A DNA stretch of 64,000 nt from Acidimicrobiia bacterium (GTDB taxonomy: Bacteria > Actinomycetota > Acidimicrobiia > IMCC26256 > JAMXLJ01): positions 62,001 through 126,000 of the forward strand of contig DASRES010000069.1 of NCBI GenBank assembly GCA_035651955.1, in the 5' to 3' direction. The notes beneath the pieces were generated by a model. It made no database searches and was not told the origin of the DNA. It saw nothing but the letters and a program-made list of their open reading frames with translations. This document shows, in pieces, positions 17,221 to 25,912 of the stretch. Made by a program: the position numbers and the translations under genes. The number at the start of each line of letters is the position of its first letter. The stretch's first letter is position 1.

Positions 17221-18579
17221 TCAGGAGGGCTGCGGGAAGCCCTTCAGGTCGAAGACGTTCGCGGGATCGCAGTTGTACACGCCGTCCTTGTTGGGCTTGA
17301 GGACGTCCTTGTTGACGACGAATCCGGTCGGCGTCGCCTCCATCAGCGTGAAGCACTCGCTGCCGGGCGTCGACGCGTTGCCGGTCTTGTTCGGCGCGTG
17401 GAGTCCACCGCCGGTCCAGTTCTCGACGCCGTTGGCATGGTCGAACATGCACTTGCGCGTGAGGTTCGAGCCGCACTGCTTCGCGGCCTGCGCCCACAGC
17501 AACCACGCCGACCACGCGTTCATGCCGAGGCCCTTCGGCTGCGCGTGCGCGTACTTCGCCAAGAGGTCGATGTACTGCTTCGTCGCCGGGTTCTGGCTCG
17601 CGAGCTCGAACGGCCACTGGTAGCTGTTCACGAGCACCTTCGTGCCGGTGATCGCCGGTCCCGCGTCCTGGATCAGCTTCGGGTCGTAGTGGTTCGCGTC
17701 GAGGATCGCGTACTTCGGGTGGTACCCGAGGTCCGACAGCGACTTGAGCAGCGCCGCGACCTGGTCCGGGTTCCCCTGGTACGTGAACACCTGCACGCCC
17801 TTGGTCTGCAGGTTCTGCGCGTACGGTCGGTAGTTGTCGACCGACAACGGCAGCTCGTCGTAGTAGGTCTCCGTGTACCCGAGCTGCTTGGCGGCAGCAC
17901 GGTTGCGGTTCCCGGAGTCCTTGATCGCCTGGTACTGGCTGTTGAGCAGGCCGTAGTGCTGCGTCGCGGGCTGATCGACGACCTTCAGCATCCGGTAGGC
18001 GCCGCCCAGACGACTCTGGTTGTCGGGCGTCGGGATCGCCTGCACCGACAGCGGCGCGGTGCCCGCCTGCGCCGACACGTCGTAGGCGCTCACCTCCGGC
18101 AGGCCGCACTTCACGCGCTGCGCGACGCCGCTGGAGTCGAGTGCCTCACCGTTGCCGACGAGCGAGAAGTCGACCTGGCAGGCCTGGATCATCTTCGCCG
18201 CGACCTCGGTCAGCGCGGCGTCCCACTTGTCGAGCGTGAGCTTCCGGCCGAGGATGCCGCCGGCCGCGTTGCACCACGCGACGAACGCGGTCGCGCTGTC
18301 GAACAGCTCCTGGTTCAGGCCCGGCTGCGCCTGCGCGCCGGGGTCGGACATCGTGCCGACCCGGATGGACGTGTCGGTCACGCCGAGGTCGGTCGCTCCC
18401 TTCGCGTTGCCCGGGCCGCAGACGCCCTTCATGGTGCCGAAGTCACCCGACGCCGTGTTGCTGCTCGAGGTCGTGTTGGAGCTCTTGCTGCTCGAGCTCT
18501 TGCTGCTCGAGCGACTGCACGCCGACACGCCCACCATCGCCACGATCACGACGGGGACGCACCACCGCATCACCCTCAT
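17221..18579 (-). CDS. ABC transporter substrate-binding lipoprotein, branched-chain amino acid (LivJ/K) type
   Basis: 452 residues. A short signal ends in a lipobox VSAC with Cys21, followed by a Ser/Lys-rich linker (about 22-45), so it is a lipid-anchored extracellular binder. From about residue 65 the sequence (DTSIRVGTMSDPG, then FVAWCNAAGGILGRKL) is a Peripla_BP_6 domain like those that bind leucine, other amino acids, amides or aromatic acids. The ATG at 18579 follows GGGGGGAAGG. It has its own upstream region with an operator-like dyad at 18633-18648, and is followed by a strong terminator. The permease and two ATPases lie just upstream on the same strand. The ligand is not predictable here. 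Confidence 0.88.
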   Translation of the reverse strand: MRVMRWCVPVVIVAMVGVSACSRSSSKSSSSKSSNTTSSSNTASGDFGTMKGVCGPGNAKGATDLGVTDTSIRVGTMSDPGAQAQPGLNQELFDSATAFVAWCNAAGGILGRKLTLDKWDAALTEVAAKMIQACQVDFSLVGNGEALDSSGVAQRVKCGLPEVSAYDVSAQAGTAPLSVQAIPTPDNQSRLGGAYRMLKVVDQPATQHYGLLNSQYQAIKDSGNRNRAAAKQLGYTETYYDELPLSVDNYRPYAQNLQTKGVQVFTYQGNPDQVAALLKSLSDLGYHPKYAILDANHYDPKLIQDAGPAITGTKVLVNSYQWPFELASQNPATKQYIDLLAKYAHAQPKGLGMNAWSAWLLWAQAAKQCGSNLTRKCMFDHANGVENWTGGGLHAPNKTGNASTPGSECFTLMEATPTGFVVNKDVLKPNKDGVYNCDPANVFDLKGFPQPS

Positions 18580-18632
18580 GCGGACCTTCCCCCCTGCTTC
18601 GGCCCGGACCCGATGGCCGGGGCGCACGCACT

Positions 18633-18648
18633 CTAACGCTCCGTCAGA
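18633..18648 (-). promoter_or_regulatory. Operator-like dyad before the substrate-binding protein gene
   Basis: Read on the minus strand it is TCTGACGGAGCGTTAG: half-sites CTGACG and CGTTAG around a 3-base spacer, 54 bases before the start codon. The same 16-base pattern with spacer AGA recurs at 22836-22851 before the permease gene. Spacing and symmetry suit a TetR-type regulator; none is encoded next to it. Confidence 0.55.
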
Positions 18649-18677
18649 TTTGTGCGCAGGGATGCTCCGAGCGCGGC

Positions 18678-19070
18678 TCAGCTCTTGGTCGCGAGCCCGT
18701 CCGCCTTGGTCGTCGTGGCGACGATGCGGTCGGTCTGGGCCTGCTGCTCGTAGATGAGGCGGGCCATCCAGAAGCGCAGGAACTGTGCGATCGAGTAGCG
18801 GAGGAACAGCGCGGCGCCGACCACCGAGACGGTCACGCCGATCAGCGCCACGACGATGTAGTCGCCCTGCGACGCACCCATCCCGCCCCCGGCCGCGGCC
18901 GCGGCGCTGTGCGACCCGAAGTAGGACGCGATCGAGATGACGAGCCCGGCGACGAGCATCACCCCGCCGAGTCGCAGGAGCTGCTGCTCGCGTGCGATCG
19001 ACGGGTCCTTGAGCCGCATGTCGGCGATGTCCGCCTTGAACTGCTCCACGCGGTCGGTGCTCTCGATCAT
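18678..19070 (-). CDS. Small membrane protein linked to the ABC importer operon, function unknown
   Basis: 130 residues starting at an ATG 5 bases after the upstream ATPase stop, preceded by GAAGAG. Residues about 1-30 are charged and helical; two transmembrane helices lie near 34-52 and 70-92; the C-terminus is a helical, polar tail. I do not recognise a family. Tight spacing behind the ATPase gene points to co-transcription with the importer; it might stabilise the permease or be an accessory subunit, which is inference. Confidence 0.7.
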   Translation of the reverse strand: MIESTDRVEQFKADIADMRLKDPSIAREQQLLRLGGVMLVAGLVISIASYFGSHSAAAAAGGGMGASQGDYIVVALIGVTVSVVGAALFLRYSIAQFLRFWMARLIYEQQAQTDRIVATTTKADGLATKS

Positions 19071-19074
19071 CTCT

Positions 19075-19800
19075 TCAGCTCCCGAGGTATGCACTGCTCA
19101 GCTCGGACTCCATCTCGGCCGGCGAGCCCGTCCGGACCACTCTGCCCTGCACCATGATCGCCGCGACGTCGGCCACGCCGAGGACGGTCGCGGCGAACTG
19201 CTCGACGACCAGGATCGACACGCCCTCCTTCGCCACCTGCGCGACGACCTCGTAGATCTGCTCGACGATGAGCGGGGCGAGACCCATCGACAGCTCGTCG
19301 AGCAGCAGCAGCGCCGGGTTCGTCGCCATCGCGCGCGACATCGCGAGCATCTGCTGCTCACCGCCCGACAGCGTGCCCGCCTGCTGGGTGCGACGATCCT
19401 TCAGCCTGGGGAAGCGGGCGTACGCCGCCTCCTCGATGTCGCTCAGCTTGGCGCCCGTGTACGTCGCCATGCGCAGGTTCTCGCGGACCGAGAGGTTCGG
19501 GAAGACGCCCTTGCCCTCCGGGATCGTGCAGACGCCCCGGCGGGCGAGCTCGTCGGCCTTCGCGCCGGTGACGCGCCGGCCGGCCATGTAGACGTCGCCG
19601 CGAGTCGGCCGGTGCAGACCGGCGACGACGCGCAGCATCGTCGTCTTGCCGGCACCGTTCGGACCGAGGACCGCGAACACCGCGCCCGGCGGCAGCGTGA
19701 GGTCGACGCCGTGCAGCACCTCGATGCGCTCGTACGCGGCGTGCACGTCGCGCAGCTCGAGCAGCGGCGCGATTCCGTTCGTCGACGGCGGGCGCATCAT
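19075..19800 (-). CDS. livF: ABC transporter ATP-binding protein, LivF type
   Basis: 241 residues. Walker A GPNGAGKTT (near 47-55), signature LSGGEQQ (near 142-148) and Walker B LLLLDELSMGLAP (near 163-175) are all intact. The order and the IPEGKGVFPNLSVRENL segment are typical of LivF, the second ATPase of branched-chain amino acid-type importers. Its ATG overlaps the LivG stop by 4 bases (ATGA), so translation is coupled. A second ATG 3 bases further in is an equally good start. It drives uptake together with the LivG-like ATPase and the fused permease. The symbol reflects family membership, not a proven substrate. Confidence 0.9.
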   Translation of the reverse strand: MMRPPSTNGIAPLLELRDVHAAYERIEVLHGVDLTLPPGAVFAVLGPNGAGKTTMLRVVAGLHRPTRGDVYMAGRRVTGAKADELARRGVCTIPEGKGVFPNLSVRENLRMATYTGAKLSDIEEAAYARFPRLKDRRTQQAGTLSGGEQQMLAMSRAMATNPALLLLDELSMGLAPLIVEQIYEVVAQVAKEGVSILVVEQFAATVLGVADVAAIMVQGRVVRTGSPAEMESELSSAYLGS

Positions 19801-20531
19801 TTCGGCTCCGCGGCGGTGCCGAGGTAGGCGGCGAGGACGGCGTCGTTCACGCGGATCTCCCCGGGCGTGCCCGACGCGATGAGCTCCCCGAAGTCGAGCA
19901 CGTTGATGCGCTCGCACACCTCCATGACGAGCCCCATGTCGTGCTCGACCAGCAGGACGGCCATGCCGTCGGCGGCGAGCCTGCGGAGCAGCTCGGCGAA
20001 GCGGTGAGTCTCGCTCTCGTCCTGACCCGATGCCGGCTCGTCGAGGAGCAGGACCTTGGGATTGGTCGCGAGCGCACGGCCGAGCTCGACGAGACGTCCC
20101 TGGCCGGTGGGCAGCGCGTCGACCCGGATGTCGGCGACCGGCTGCAGGCCGACGCGCTCGATGATCTCGTCGGCGATCACGTCCGGGGAGCGCCGGTCAC
20201 GGGCCCAACCCCGGTGGATGTCGGCGGCGACGCGGATGTTCTCGCGCGCGGTGAGCATCGAGAACAGCTCGAGGCGCTGGAACGTCCGGGCCACGCCCTT
20301 GCGGGCGCGCTTGAACGGCGGGAGCTTCGTCAGGTTCGTGCCGTCGAGCGTCACCGTTCCCGCGTTCGGCTGCAGCAGACCGGTGACGACGTTGAACAAC
20401 GTCGTCTTGCCGGCGCCGTTCGGCCCGATGAGCCCGGTGATGTGCCCGCTCTCGGCGGTCAGCGACACGTCGTTGACCGCGACGTTGCCCGAGAACCGGA
20501 CCGTCACCGCGTTGACCGACAGGGTCGCCAT
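19797..20531 (-). CDS. livG: ABC transporter ATP-binding protein, LivG type
   Basis: 244 residues. Walker A GPNGAGKTT is near residues 37-45; ARTFQRLELFSMLTARENI is characteristic of LivG proteins. The signature region reads LPTGQGRLVELGRAL where most relatives have LSYGQQR, an altered but still LivG-like form. Walker B is VLLLDEPASGQ, followed by the switch segment LLVEHDM. The ATG lies 3 bases after the permease stop. One of the two ATPases that power the importer. Confidence 0.9.
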   Translation of the reverse strand: MATLSVNAVTVRFSGNVAVNDVSLTAESGHITGLIGPNGAGKTTLFNVVTGLLQPNAGTVTLDGTNLTKLPPFKRARKGVARTFQRLELFSMLTARENIRVAADIHRGWARDRRSPDVIADEIIERVGLQPVADIRVDALPTGQGRLVELGRALATNPKVLLLDEPASGQDESETHRFAELLRRLAADGMAVLLVEHDMGLVMEVCERINVLDFGELIASGTPGEIRVNDAVLAAYLGTAAEPK

Positions 20532-20533
20532 GG

Positions 20534-22726
20534 CTACCCGGCCCGCTCCGCGTGCGCGACCGCCTCGCCGTCGCCGAGCCCGAGCGCGCGGTCCATCTCG
20601 GCGACCCGGTCGGCCGTGAACGGCTCGGTGATCCCGACCCATTCGAGCGGCGTCACGCCGGGCTCGATCTCCTCGGGCGCGCGACGCCTGCGCGCGAGGT
20701 ACTCGCCGAGCTGCGGACCGAGCGCGAGCAGCGCGAGCTCGATGATCGCGAACGGGTAGTTCGCGATGATCCCCGTTGTGCGTAACAACCAGGTGATGAT
20801 CATCGCGACGACCAGCGCGACGATCGACAGCGGCTCGCGCACCATCACGTTGTAGCGCGGCCGGATGTCCTTCTGGATGAAGCCGTTCGGGTTCTGTCCG
20901 AGCCCGATGCCGGCGAAGCCGACGAGGACCGTCTGCAACTGCTTCAGCGACGGGAACAGGTTGGCGAGGATCGGCGCGCCGAGGAAGAAGCCCGTGCTGA
21001 AGGCGGCACCGAGCGACCCGATGCCGGCGATCACCATGACGAGCAGGATCGACAAGCCGGTGAAGAAGTCGAACGTCTGGCTCGAGTCCGCCACGCGCAG
21101 CGCGCCGCCGTAGATCGCACCGCCGATGCCGGCGATGAACGCGGAGATCGCGAACACCGCCACCTTCGTGAACGTGAGGTTCAGTCCGAGCGTCGCGCAC
21201 GCGGCGGGGCTGTCCTTCATCGCGAGCAGACGGTGCCCGAAACCGCTGCGGCGGATCCACGCGACGAGCAGCGCGAAGACGCCGAACATGATCGCTCCGA
21301 AGATGAAGTACGCGCGATCACTGTCCGCTTGGTAGCCGAACACCCCGACGCGGCTGATGGTGAGCGAGCCCTGCTGGAAGATGTCGAACGAGTGGTGGAA
21401 GATCGTGAACTTCGGCAGCAGCCAGATCCACCGGTCGAGCATGACGGCGAACGCGGCGGTCGCGAGCGCGAGGTAGATCCCCGAGAGGCGCAGCGCCGGG
21501 AGCGCGATGAGCGCGCCGACCGCGGCCGCGACCACGCCGCCCAGCAGCAGCGCGAGCGGGTTGCCGTGGACGCCGCCGAGGTGGGCCATGACGACGGCGC
21601 CGATCGCGCCGAACGACAGCTGGCACAGGGATATCTGGCCCGCGTAGCCGATCAGCGGGACCATCGACAGAGCGATGATCGCCAGGCCCCACATGCGGTT
21701 CACGTTGTTGAGGTCGGCCCGGCCGATGACGAGCGTCATCATCGCCGCGCCGACGACCATCGCGGCGGCGAAGAACGCCGTCCCGGACCACGTCGGCTTG
21801 GGCAGGTTCTCGCGCGTGCGGTGCACCCCGTGTCCACGCAGACGCGTGCCCGGCAGCACGAGCAGGATGATGAACAGCAGGATGATCGGCACCGACGCGA
21901 CGAGGCCCGTCAGGTACGGGGTGAAGTTCGACGGCACCTTGTTGATGATGTAGCCGCGTGAGTAGTCGGCCGCGAGGCCGAGCACGAGCGCGCCGACGAA
22001 CGTCATCGGGAGGCTGCGCAACCGGCCGAACATCGCAGCGGCGTACGCGTTGACGATCAGCAGCGTCAGCGGCAGCGCCGAGAGCAGCAGCGTCGGGGAG
22101 ATGAGGATGCCGCTGAGGGCGGCGAGCGAGCACCCGATGGCCCACGCGAGCATCGACGCGGCGTCGGGGCGGGCGCCGTTGAGCTGCGCCAGCGGCCGGT
22201 CGTCCACCGCGGCGCGCATCGAGACGCCGATGCGGGTGCGGTAGAGCAGGAGTCTCAGCCCGATCGCGACCGCGATCGCGATGAGGAACGCGCAGCACTC
22301 GTGCCACGACAGCCGGACGCCGAGGATCGAGACCGCGTTGCCCTGCCAGAAGCTGCGGATCGGGCGGGCCTTGTTCGGGTCCCAGATCCACAGGGACAGA
22401 CCGAGCAGGGCTACCAGCAGGCTCAGGGTCGCGACGAGCTTCGTCGTCTCGGACGTGCCCTGCAGGTTGCGCATGATCACGACCTCGATGAACGCCCCGA
22501 AGATGGGTGCGAGCACGAAGAGCGTGACGATCAGCGCGATCGGTGCGGGAAGGTTCCAACCGAACCGAAGGTCCCAATACGCGAAGGCGGCGACCATGCC
22601 GATGGCGCCGTGGGCGAAGTTGAAGACCCCGGTCGTGGTGTACGTGAGGACGAGACCGCTCGCGGCGACCGCGTAGATGGACGCGGTGATGAGCCCGCTG
22701 AAGGTGTATCCGAGGAATGCGTGCAC
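20534..22726 (-). CDS. Fused LivH-LivM branched-chain amino acid-type ABC permease
   Basis: 730 residues from a GTG start. Residues about 1-300 match LivH (FSGLITASIYAVAASGLVL, then FNFAHGAIGMVAAF), and about 320-640 match LivM (GYAGQISLCQLSFGAIGA, then the LALATAAFAVMLDRW helix and CATLGLNLTFTKVAVF). Together roughly 16-18 membrane helices. The last ~70 residues form an acidic cytoplasmic tail (EWVGITEPFTADRVAEMDRAL). Most LivH and LivM proteins are separate; the one-chain form gives a permease that needs no second subunit. The start is preceded by GGGGGTAGG. About 110 bases upstream is the dyad shared with the substrate-binding protein gene. Confidence 0.9.
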   Translation of the reverse strand: MHAFLGYTFSGLITASIYAVAASGLVLTYTTTGVFNFAHGAIGMVAAFAYWDLRFGWNLPAPIALIVTLFVLAPIFGAFIEVVIMRNLQGTSETTKLVATLSLLVALLGLSLWIWDPNKARPIRSFWQGNAVSILGVRLSWHECCAFLIAIAVAIGLRLLLYRTRIGVSMRAAVDDRPLAQLNGARPDAASMLAWAIGCSLAALSGILISPTLLLSALPLTLLIVNAYAAAMFGRLRSLPMTFVGALVLGLAADYSRGYIINKVPSNFTPYLTGLVASVPIILLFIILLVLPGTRLRGHGVHRTRENLPKPTWSGTAFFAAAMVVGAAMMTLVIGRADLNNVNRMWGLAIIALSMVPLIGYAGQISLCQLSFGAIGAVVMAHLGGVHGNPLALLLGGVVAAAVGALIALPALRLSGIYLALATAAFAVMLDRWIWLLPKFTIFHHSFDIFQQGSLTISRVGVFGYQADSDRAYFIFGAIMFGVFALLVAWIRRSGFGHRLLAMKDSPAACATLGLNLTFTKVAVFAISAFIAGIGGAIYGGALRVADSSQTFDFFTGLSILLVMVIAGIGSLGAAFSTGFFLGAPILANLFPSLKQLQTVLVGFAGIGLGQNPNGFIQKDIRPRYNVMVREPLSIVALVVAMIITWLLRTTGIIANYPFAIIELALLALGPQLGEYLARRRRAPEEIEPGVTPLEWVGITEPFTADRVAEMDRALGLGDGEAVAHAERAG

Positions 22727-22835
22727 ACCTACCCCCGAGACCGCGGGCAGGGACGCCGACGCATCGGCCCGGCGGTCACCCGACCGCCAACGAACCGGGC
22801 CGTCGCCCGTTCGCCGTCCCCCCGGACAGTCCGCA

Positions 22836-22851
22836 TCTGACGAGACGTTAG
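22836..22851. promoter_or_regulatory. Operator-like dyad between the permease and esterase genes
   Basis: TCTGACGAGACGTTAG, half-sites CTGACG and CGTTAG around a 3-base spacer. It lies 110 bases before the permease start (minus strand) and 98 bases before the esterase start (plus strand), so it could govern both. It matches the dyad at 18633-18648 in 13 of 16 positions, the differences being only in the spacer. Confidence 0.55.
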
Positions 22852-22948
22852 TTACTCGGTTCGGGCGCCGCCACTGGTTCACGTGGGCGATCCGTGCCGG
22901 TTTCGCGCCGCGCGCGCGTGCCTCTCCTGGTGATTGACTGCCCGGCCG

Positions 22949-24166
22949 ATGAGACCTCGCGCGGTGCGCCTCGTCGCAGCCGTGTGCGCGGTCGTCGGCG
23001 CGTGCAGCGGACCGGCGAGCGGAGGCGTGGCCGCGCTCCACGTGCGCGATTCGCGCTACCTCGTGCCGGGCGGTGTCGCGGGCAGCCCGCGCGGCCGTCT
23101 GCTTGCGGCACGCGCCGTACCGGGGCGCGATCCGACGCTCGGCAGCGCCCGTCGCTGGGAGATCCTGTACGAGTCGCGGGACGTCGCGGGGCGCGGCATC
23201 GCTGTGAGCGGTCTCGTCCTGGTGCCGCGCGGTGTACAGCCACACGGCGGTTGGCGCGCCGTCGCGTGGGCGCACGGGACGACCGGTCTCGCGGATCGGT
23301 GCGCGCCGTCGCTTGCCGCCGACCTCGGGCACGACGCGAGCGCGGTGCGCGAGGTGCGATCGTTGCTCGCCCACGGCTTTGCCGTGGTTGCCACCGACTA
23401 CCCCGGGCTCGGGACGCCGGGCGTGCATCCCTACCTCGTGGGTCACGCGAACGCGGCGGCGGTCGTCGACGCAGTGACCGCCGCGCACCAGCTCCTGCCC
23501 GGGCGCATCACGCGTGCGTGGGCGACCGTCGGTCACTCCGAGGGCGGGGAGACCGCGCTGTTCACCGCGCAGGACGCCGCACGCATCGCGCCGCAGTGGC
23601 CGTACGTGGGCACCGTCGCGCTCGCGCCCGCGTCGACGCTCGAAGCGCTCGTGCCGCTCGCGCAGGCAACCGCGGATCCCGTCGAGCAGGCGTACGCGCT
23701 CTATGCCGTGGCCGGTCTCGGCGTCGTGGACCCGGCCGTCCACCTCTCGTCACTCGTCGCGCCCGCGGCGCGCCGGTTCCTGCCCGATCTCGCGACGGGC
23801 TGCGTCGACGACGTGACGAACGACCTCACGGCGCATCCCGTCGGGCACGTCTTCGTCGGCGATCCGGTCGCGATGTCGCGCGTCAGCGCGGAGCTCGGCC
23901 GCGACGACGATCCCGATCGCGCGCGCTGGAACGCTCCGACGCTCGTGTTGCAGGGCCTCGCCGACGAGGACGTGCCCGCGCCCGCGACGGCCGCGATGGT
24001 GGGGCGGCTCTGCCGCCTCGGGGTACCGCTTGAGTACCGCACCTACCCGGGCCTCGACCACGAGGGCGTGGTGACGTCGTCGCTCGACGCCGTGGCGCGG
24101 TGGGTGGCCGACCGCTTCGCCGGCGTGCCGTTCGACACCACCTGCCCGGGGCCCGGCCCGGGCTGA
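22949..24166 (+). CDS. Secreted lipase/esterase lipoprotein (LIP-family alpha/beta hydrolase)
   Basis: 405 residues. The signal VRLVAAVCAVVGAC ends in a lipobox with Cys19, so it is probably lipid-anchored outside. The alpha/beta core shows the oxyanion-type AWAHGTTGLADRCAPS, nucleophile motif GHSEGGETA (Ser about 199), the acid in GLADEDVP and the catalytic His in YPGLDHEGV. This matches secretory lipases (LIP family) that hydrolyse acyl esters. The ATG follows a weak ribosome site; a TTG 15 bases upstream is possible. Shares its upstream region with the importer operon, so released acids could be imported, which is inference. Confidence 0.82.
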   Translation: MRPRAVRLVAAVCAVVGACSGPASGGVAALHVRDSRYLVPGGVAGSPRGRLLAARAVPGRDPTLGSARRWEILYESRDVAGRGIAVSGLVLVPRGVQPHGGWRAVAWAHGTTGLADRCAPSLAADLGHDASAVREVRSLLAHGFAVVATDYPGLGTPGVHPYLVGHANAAAVVDAVTAAHQLLPGRITRAWATVGHSEGGETALFTAQDAARIAPQWPYVGTVALAPASTLEALVPLAQATADPVEQAYALYAVAGLGVVDPAVHLSSLVAPAARRFLPDLATGCVDDVTNDLTAHPVGHVFVGDPVAMSRVSAELGRDDDPDRARWNAPTLVLQGLADEDVPAPATAAMVGRLCRLGVPLEYRTYPGLDHEGVVTSSLDAVARWVADRFAGVPFDTTCPGPGPG

Positions 24167-24205
24167 CGCGCGAGGACGCGCCTACACTGACTCCTTCACC
24201 AACCC

Positions 24206-24278
24206 GCGCTCGTAGCTCAATGGATAGAGCATCTGACTACGGATCAGAAGGTTGGGGGTTCGAGTCCCTCCGAGCGCG
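24206..24278 (+). tRNA. tRNA-Arg (anticodon ACG)
   Basis: The cloverleaf folds fully: acceptor stem GCGCTCG/CGAGCGC with discriminator G, D-arm GCTC/GAGC, anticodon stem TCTGA/TCAGA around loop CTACGGA (anticodon ACG at 24239-24241), and T-arm GGGGG-TTCGAGT-CCCTC. The 3' CCA is not encoded. A34 would be deaminated to inosine, reading CGU, CGC and CGA. It stands alone between an esterase and an AraC-type gene. Confidence 0.95.
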
Positions 24279-24364
24279 CCGACGTCGAGAGCACCGGTGC
24301 CCACAGGCGCTTCGATGTTGGAGATCTGGTCGCTTCGCGACTTCGTTCGCGTACGTTCGTCGGG

Positions 24365-24775
24365 ATGGCGCCCGAGGAACTCGCCGATCTCGCCCACCTG
24401 CGCCGGGCGCGCGACCTGATCGACCGGGAGTACGCAGCGCCTCTCGACGTTCCCGCGATGGCGCGCGCGGCGCTGATGTCGCCCGCGCACTTCTCGCGCA
24501 AGTTCCGTGCCGCGTACGGCGAGACCCCGTACTCCTACCTGATGACGCGACGGATCGAGCGCGCCCAGCATCTGCTGCGCCAGGGGATGTCGGTCACCGA
24601 CACGTGCGTCGCGGTGGGCTGTACGTCGCTCGGGTCGTTCAGCGCGCGCTTCACCGAGATCGTCGGTGAGGCGCCGTCCCGGTACCGCGCTCGCGATCAC
24701 CGCGAGCTCGAGGCGGTGCCGGCGTGCGTGACGATGATCGTGACGCGTCCGCGACGCAGCCCGGTGACGGCCTGA
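24365..24775 (+). CDS. AraC-family regulator, DNA-binding domain only
   Basis: 136 residues. Two helix-turn-helix units are clear: VPAMARAALMSPAHFSRKF (about 29-47) and VTDTCVAVGCTSLGSFSARF (about 78-97), followed by GEAPSRYR, the standard AraC ending. There is no sensor domain, so it is about half the length of a typical AraC protein. It sits 66 bases before a VOC-family gene in the same direction, a pairing common in actinobacteria; it probably controls that gene. Confidence 0.87.
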   Translation: MAPEELADLAHLRRARDLIDREYAAPLDVPAMARAALMSPAHFSRKFRAAYGETPYSYLMTRRIERAQHLLRQGMSVTDTCVAVGCTSLGSFSARFTEIVGEAPSRYRARDHRELEAVPACVTMIVTRPRRSPVTA

Positions 24776-24841
24776 CCGCTCGAGCCGCACCGAGCAGGAT
24801 CGGAGAAGCGCGCGTCGGACCGGTCCCCTTAGGGTCGCTCC

Positions 24842-25240
24842 ATGGCAGTCAACGTCTCCGCAATGTTCATCCCCGTCCACGACCCCGACGAGGCGCTCGG
24901 CTTCTACCGTGACGCGCTCGGCCTCGAGGTGCGCCAGGACGTCGCGTCCAGCGGCTTCCGCTGGGTCACCGTCGGCGCGCCCGGGCAGGACGTCGACATC
25001 GTCCTGTTCCAGCCGCACGGCGGTCGATCCCAGGCCGAGGGCGACGCGCTCCTGTCGCTCGTCACGCAAGGATCGCTGCAGGCCGCGATCTTCCGATCCG
25101 ACGATCTCGACACGACGTTCGAGAAGGTGCGCGCATCGGGTGCCGAGGTGCTGCAGGAGCCGGCCTCCCAGCCGTGGGGCGCGCGCGACTGCGCGTTCCG
25201 CGACCCCTCGGGGAACCTCGTCCGCATCGCGCAAGCCTGA
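24842..25240 (+). CDS. VOC-superfamily (glyoxalase/bleomycin-resistance-like) protein
   Basis: 132 residues, one VOC unit with two beta-alpha-beta-beta-beta repeats. FIPVHDPDEALGFYRDALGLEV (N-terminal) and the C-terminal CAFRDPSGNLVRIAQ are the family's recurring ends. Such proteins bind a metal and act as lyases, isomerases, dioxygenases or drug binders; the exact reaction cannot be assigned. Probably co-regulated with the AraC-type gene upstream. Confidence 0.85.
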   Translation: MAVNVSAMFIPVHDPDEALGFYRDALGLEVRQDVASSGFRWVTVGAPGQDVDIVLFQPHGGRSQAEGDALLSLVTQGSLQAAIFRSDDLDTTFEKVRASGAEVLQEPASQPWGARDCAFRDPSGNLVRIAQA

Positions 25241-25267
25241 CCGCGTGGCCCTCGGGCGCGCCCGAGG

Positions 25268-25870
25268 TCACGTCGCGGCGGGGCGGTACGTGCAGATCAA
25301 CACGCCGGTGCTCGCGTGCGTGACCGAGACGAGCTCGAGCGGGCGGGCGCGCCCGTCCGTCGGGAAGATGGACTTGCCGCCCCCGAGCACGATCGGCTCG
25401 ATCATCAGCATGTACTCGTCGACGAGGTCGCGCTCGACGAGCTGGCGGGCGAGCGACGAGCTCCCGAGCACCTGGAGGACGCCGTCGCGGCGGCGGCCGC
25501 GCAGGTCGCGGATCGCTCCGATCGCGTCGTCGCCGCCGAGCAACGTCGTGTTGCGCCAGCGTGACGACGCCTCCTCGGCCGACAGTGTCCGCGACGCGAC
25601 GTACTTGGGGATCTCGTTCATCCGGTCGGCGAACGGGTCGCCCGCGCGCTCGGGCCACGCGGATGCCATGACCTCCCACGTGCGCCGGCCGAACACGAGC
25701 GCCTCCGTCTGCGCGAGGCCTTCGCCGACCACGGGGCCCATCGCGTCCGGGTCGAAGAACGGCATCGACCAGCCTCCGTTCCGGAAGCCGCCGTCGGTGT
25801 CCTCCTCGGCGCCGCCGGGTGCCTGCACCACGCCGTCGAGGCTGATGAAGTCGCTCAGGACGATTCGCAT
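25268..25870 (-). CDS. RibD/dihydrofolate reductase-like protein
   Basis: 200 residues. MRIVLSDFISLDGVVQAPGG at the start, FGRRTWEVM near 60-68 and the C-terminal LMIEPIVLGGGKSIFP are typical of the RibD C-terminal/DHFR-like reductase family widespread in actinobacteria. These are NADPH-dependent reductases of unknown substrate, not housekeeping FolA. It converges with the VOC gene, 27 bases apart. Confidence 0.87.
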   Translation of the reverse strand: MRIVLSDFISLDGVVQAPGGAEEDTDGGFRNGGWSMPFFDPDAMGPVVGEGLAQTEALVFGRRTWEVMASAWPERAGDPFADRMNEIPKYVASRTLSAEEASSRWRNTTLLGGDDAIGAIRDLRGRRRDGVLQVLGSSSLARQLVERDLVDEYMLMIEPIVLGGGKSIFPTDGRARPLELVSVTHASTGVLICTYRPAAT

Positions 25871-25912
25871 GTCACCTCCGACGCCCCGACGGCGCGGAAC
25901 TCATCGCGCCTT

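Noticed and set aside
18470-18530. Short GAGCTCTTGCTGCTC-like repeats as a possible array
   Set aside because: They are codon-level repeats of the Ser/Lys linker after the lipobox of the substrate-binding protein, not a CRISPR or tandem regulatory array.
22727-22835. Possible riboswitch or leader before the permease gene
   Set aside because: The ~110-base leader is GC-rich and can form hairpins, but I could not match it to any known riboswitch core.
24167-24364. Further tRNA genes or an integration site beside tRNA-Arg
   Set aside because: Only one cloverleaf folds, and no repeat of the tRNA 3' end or integrase gene was seen in the window.
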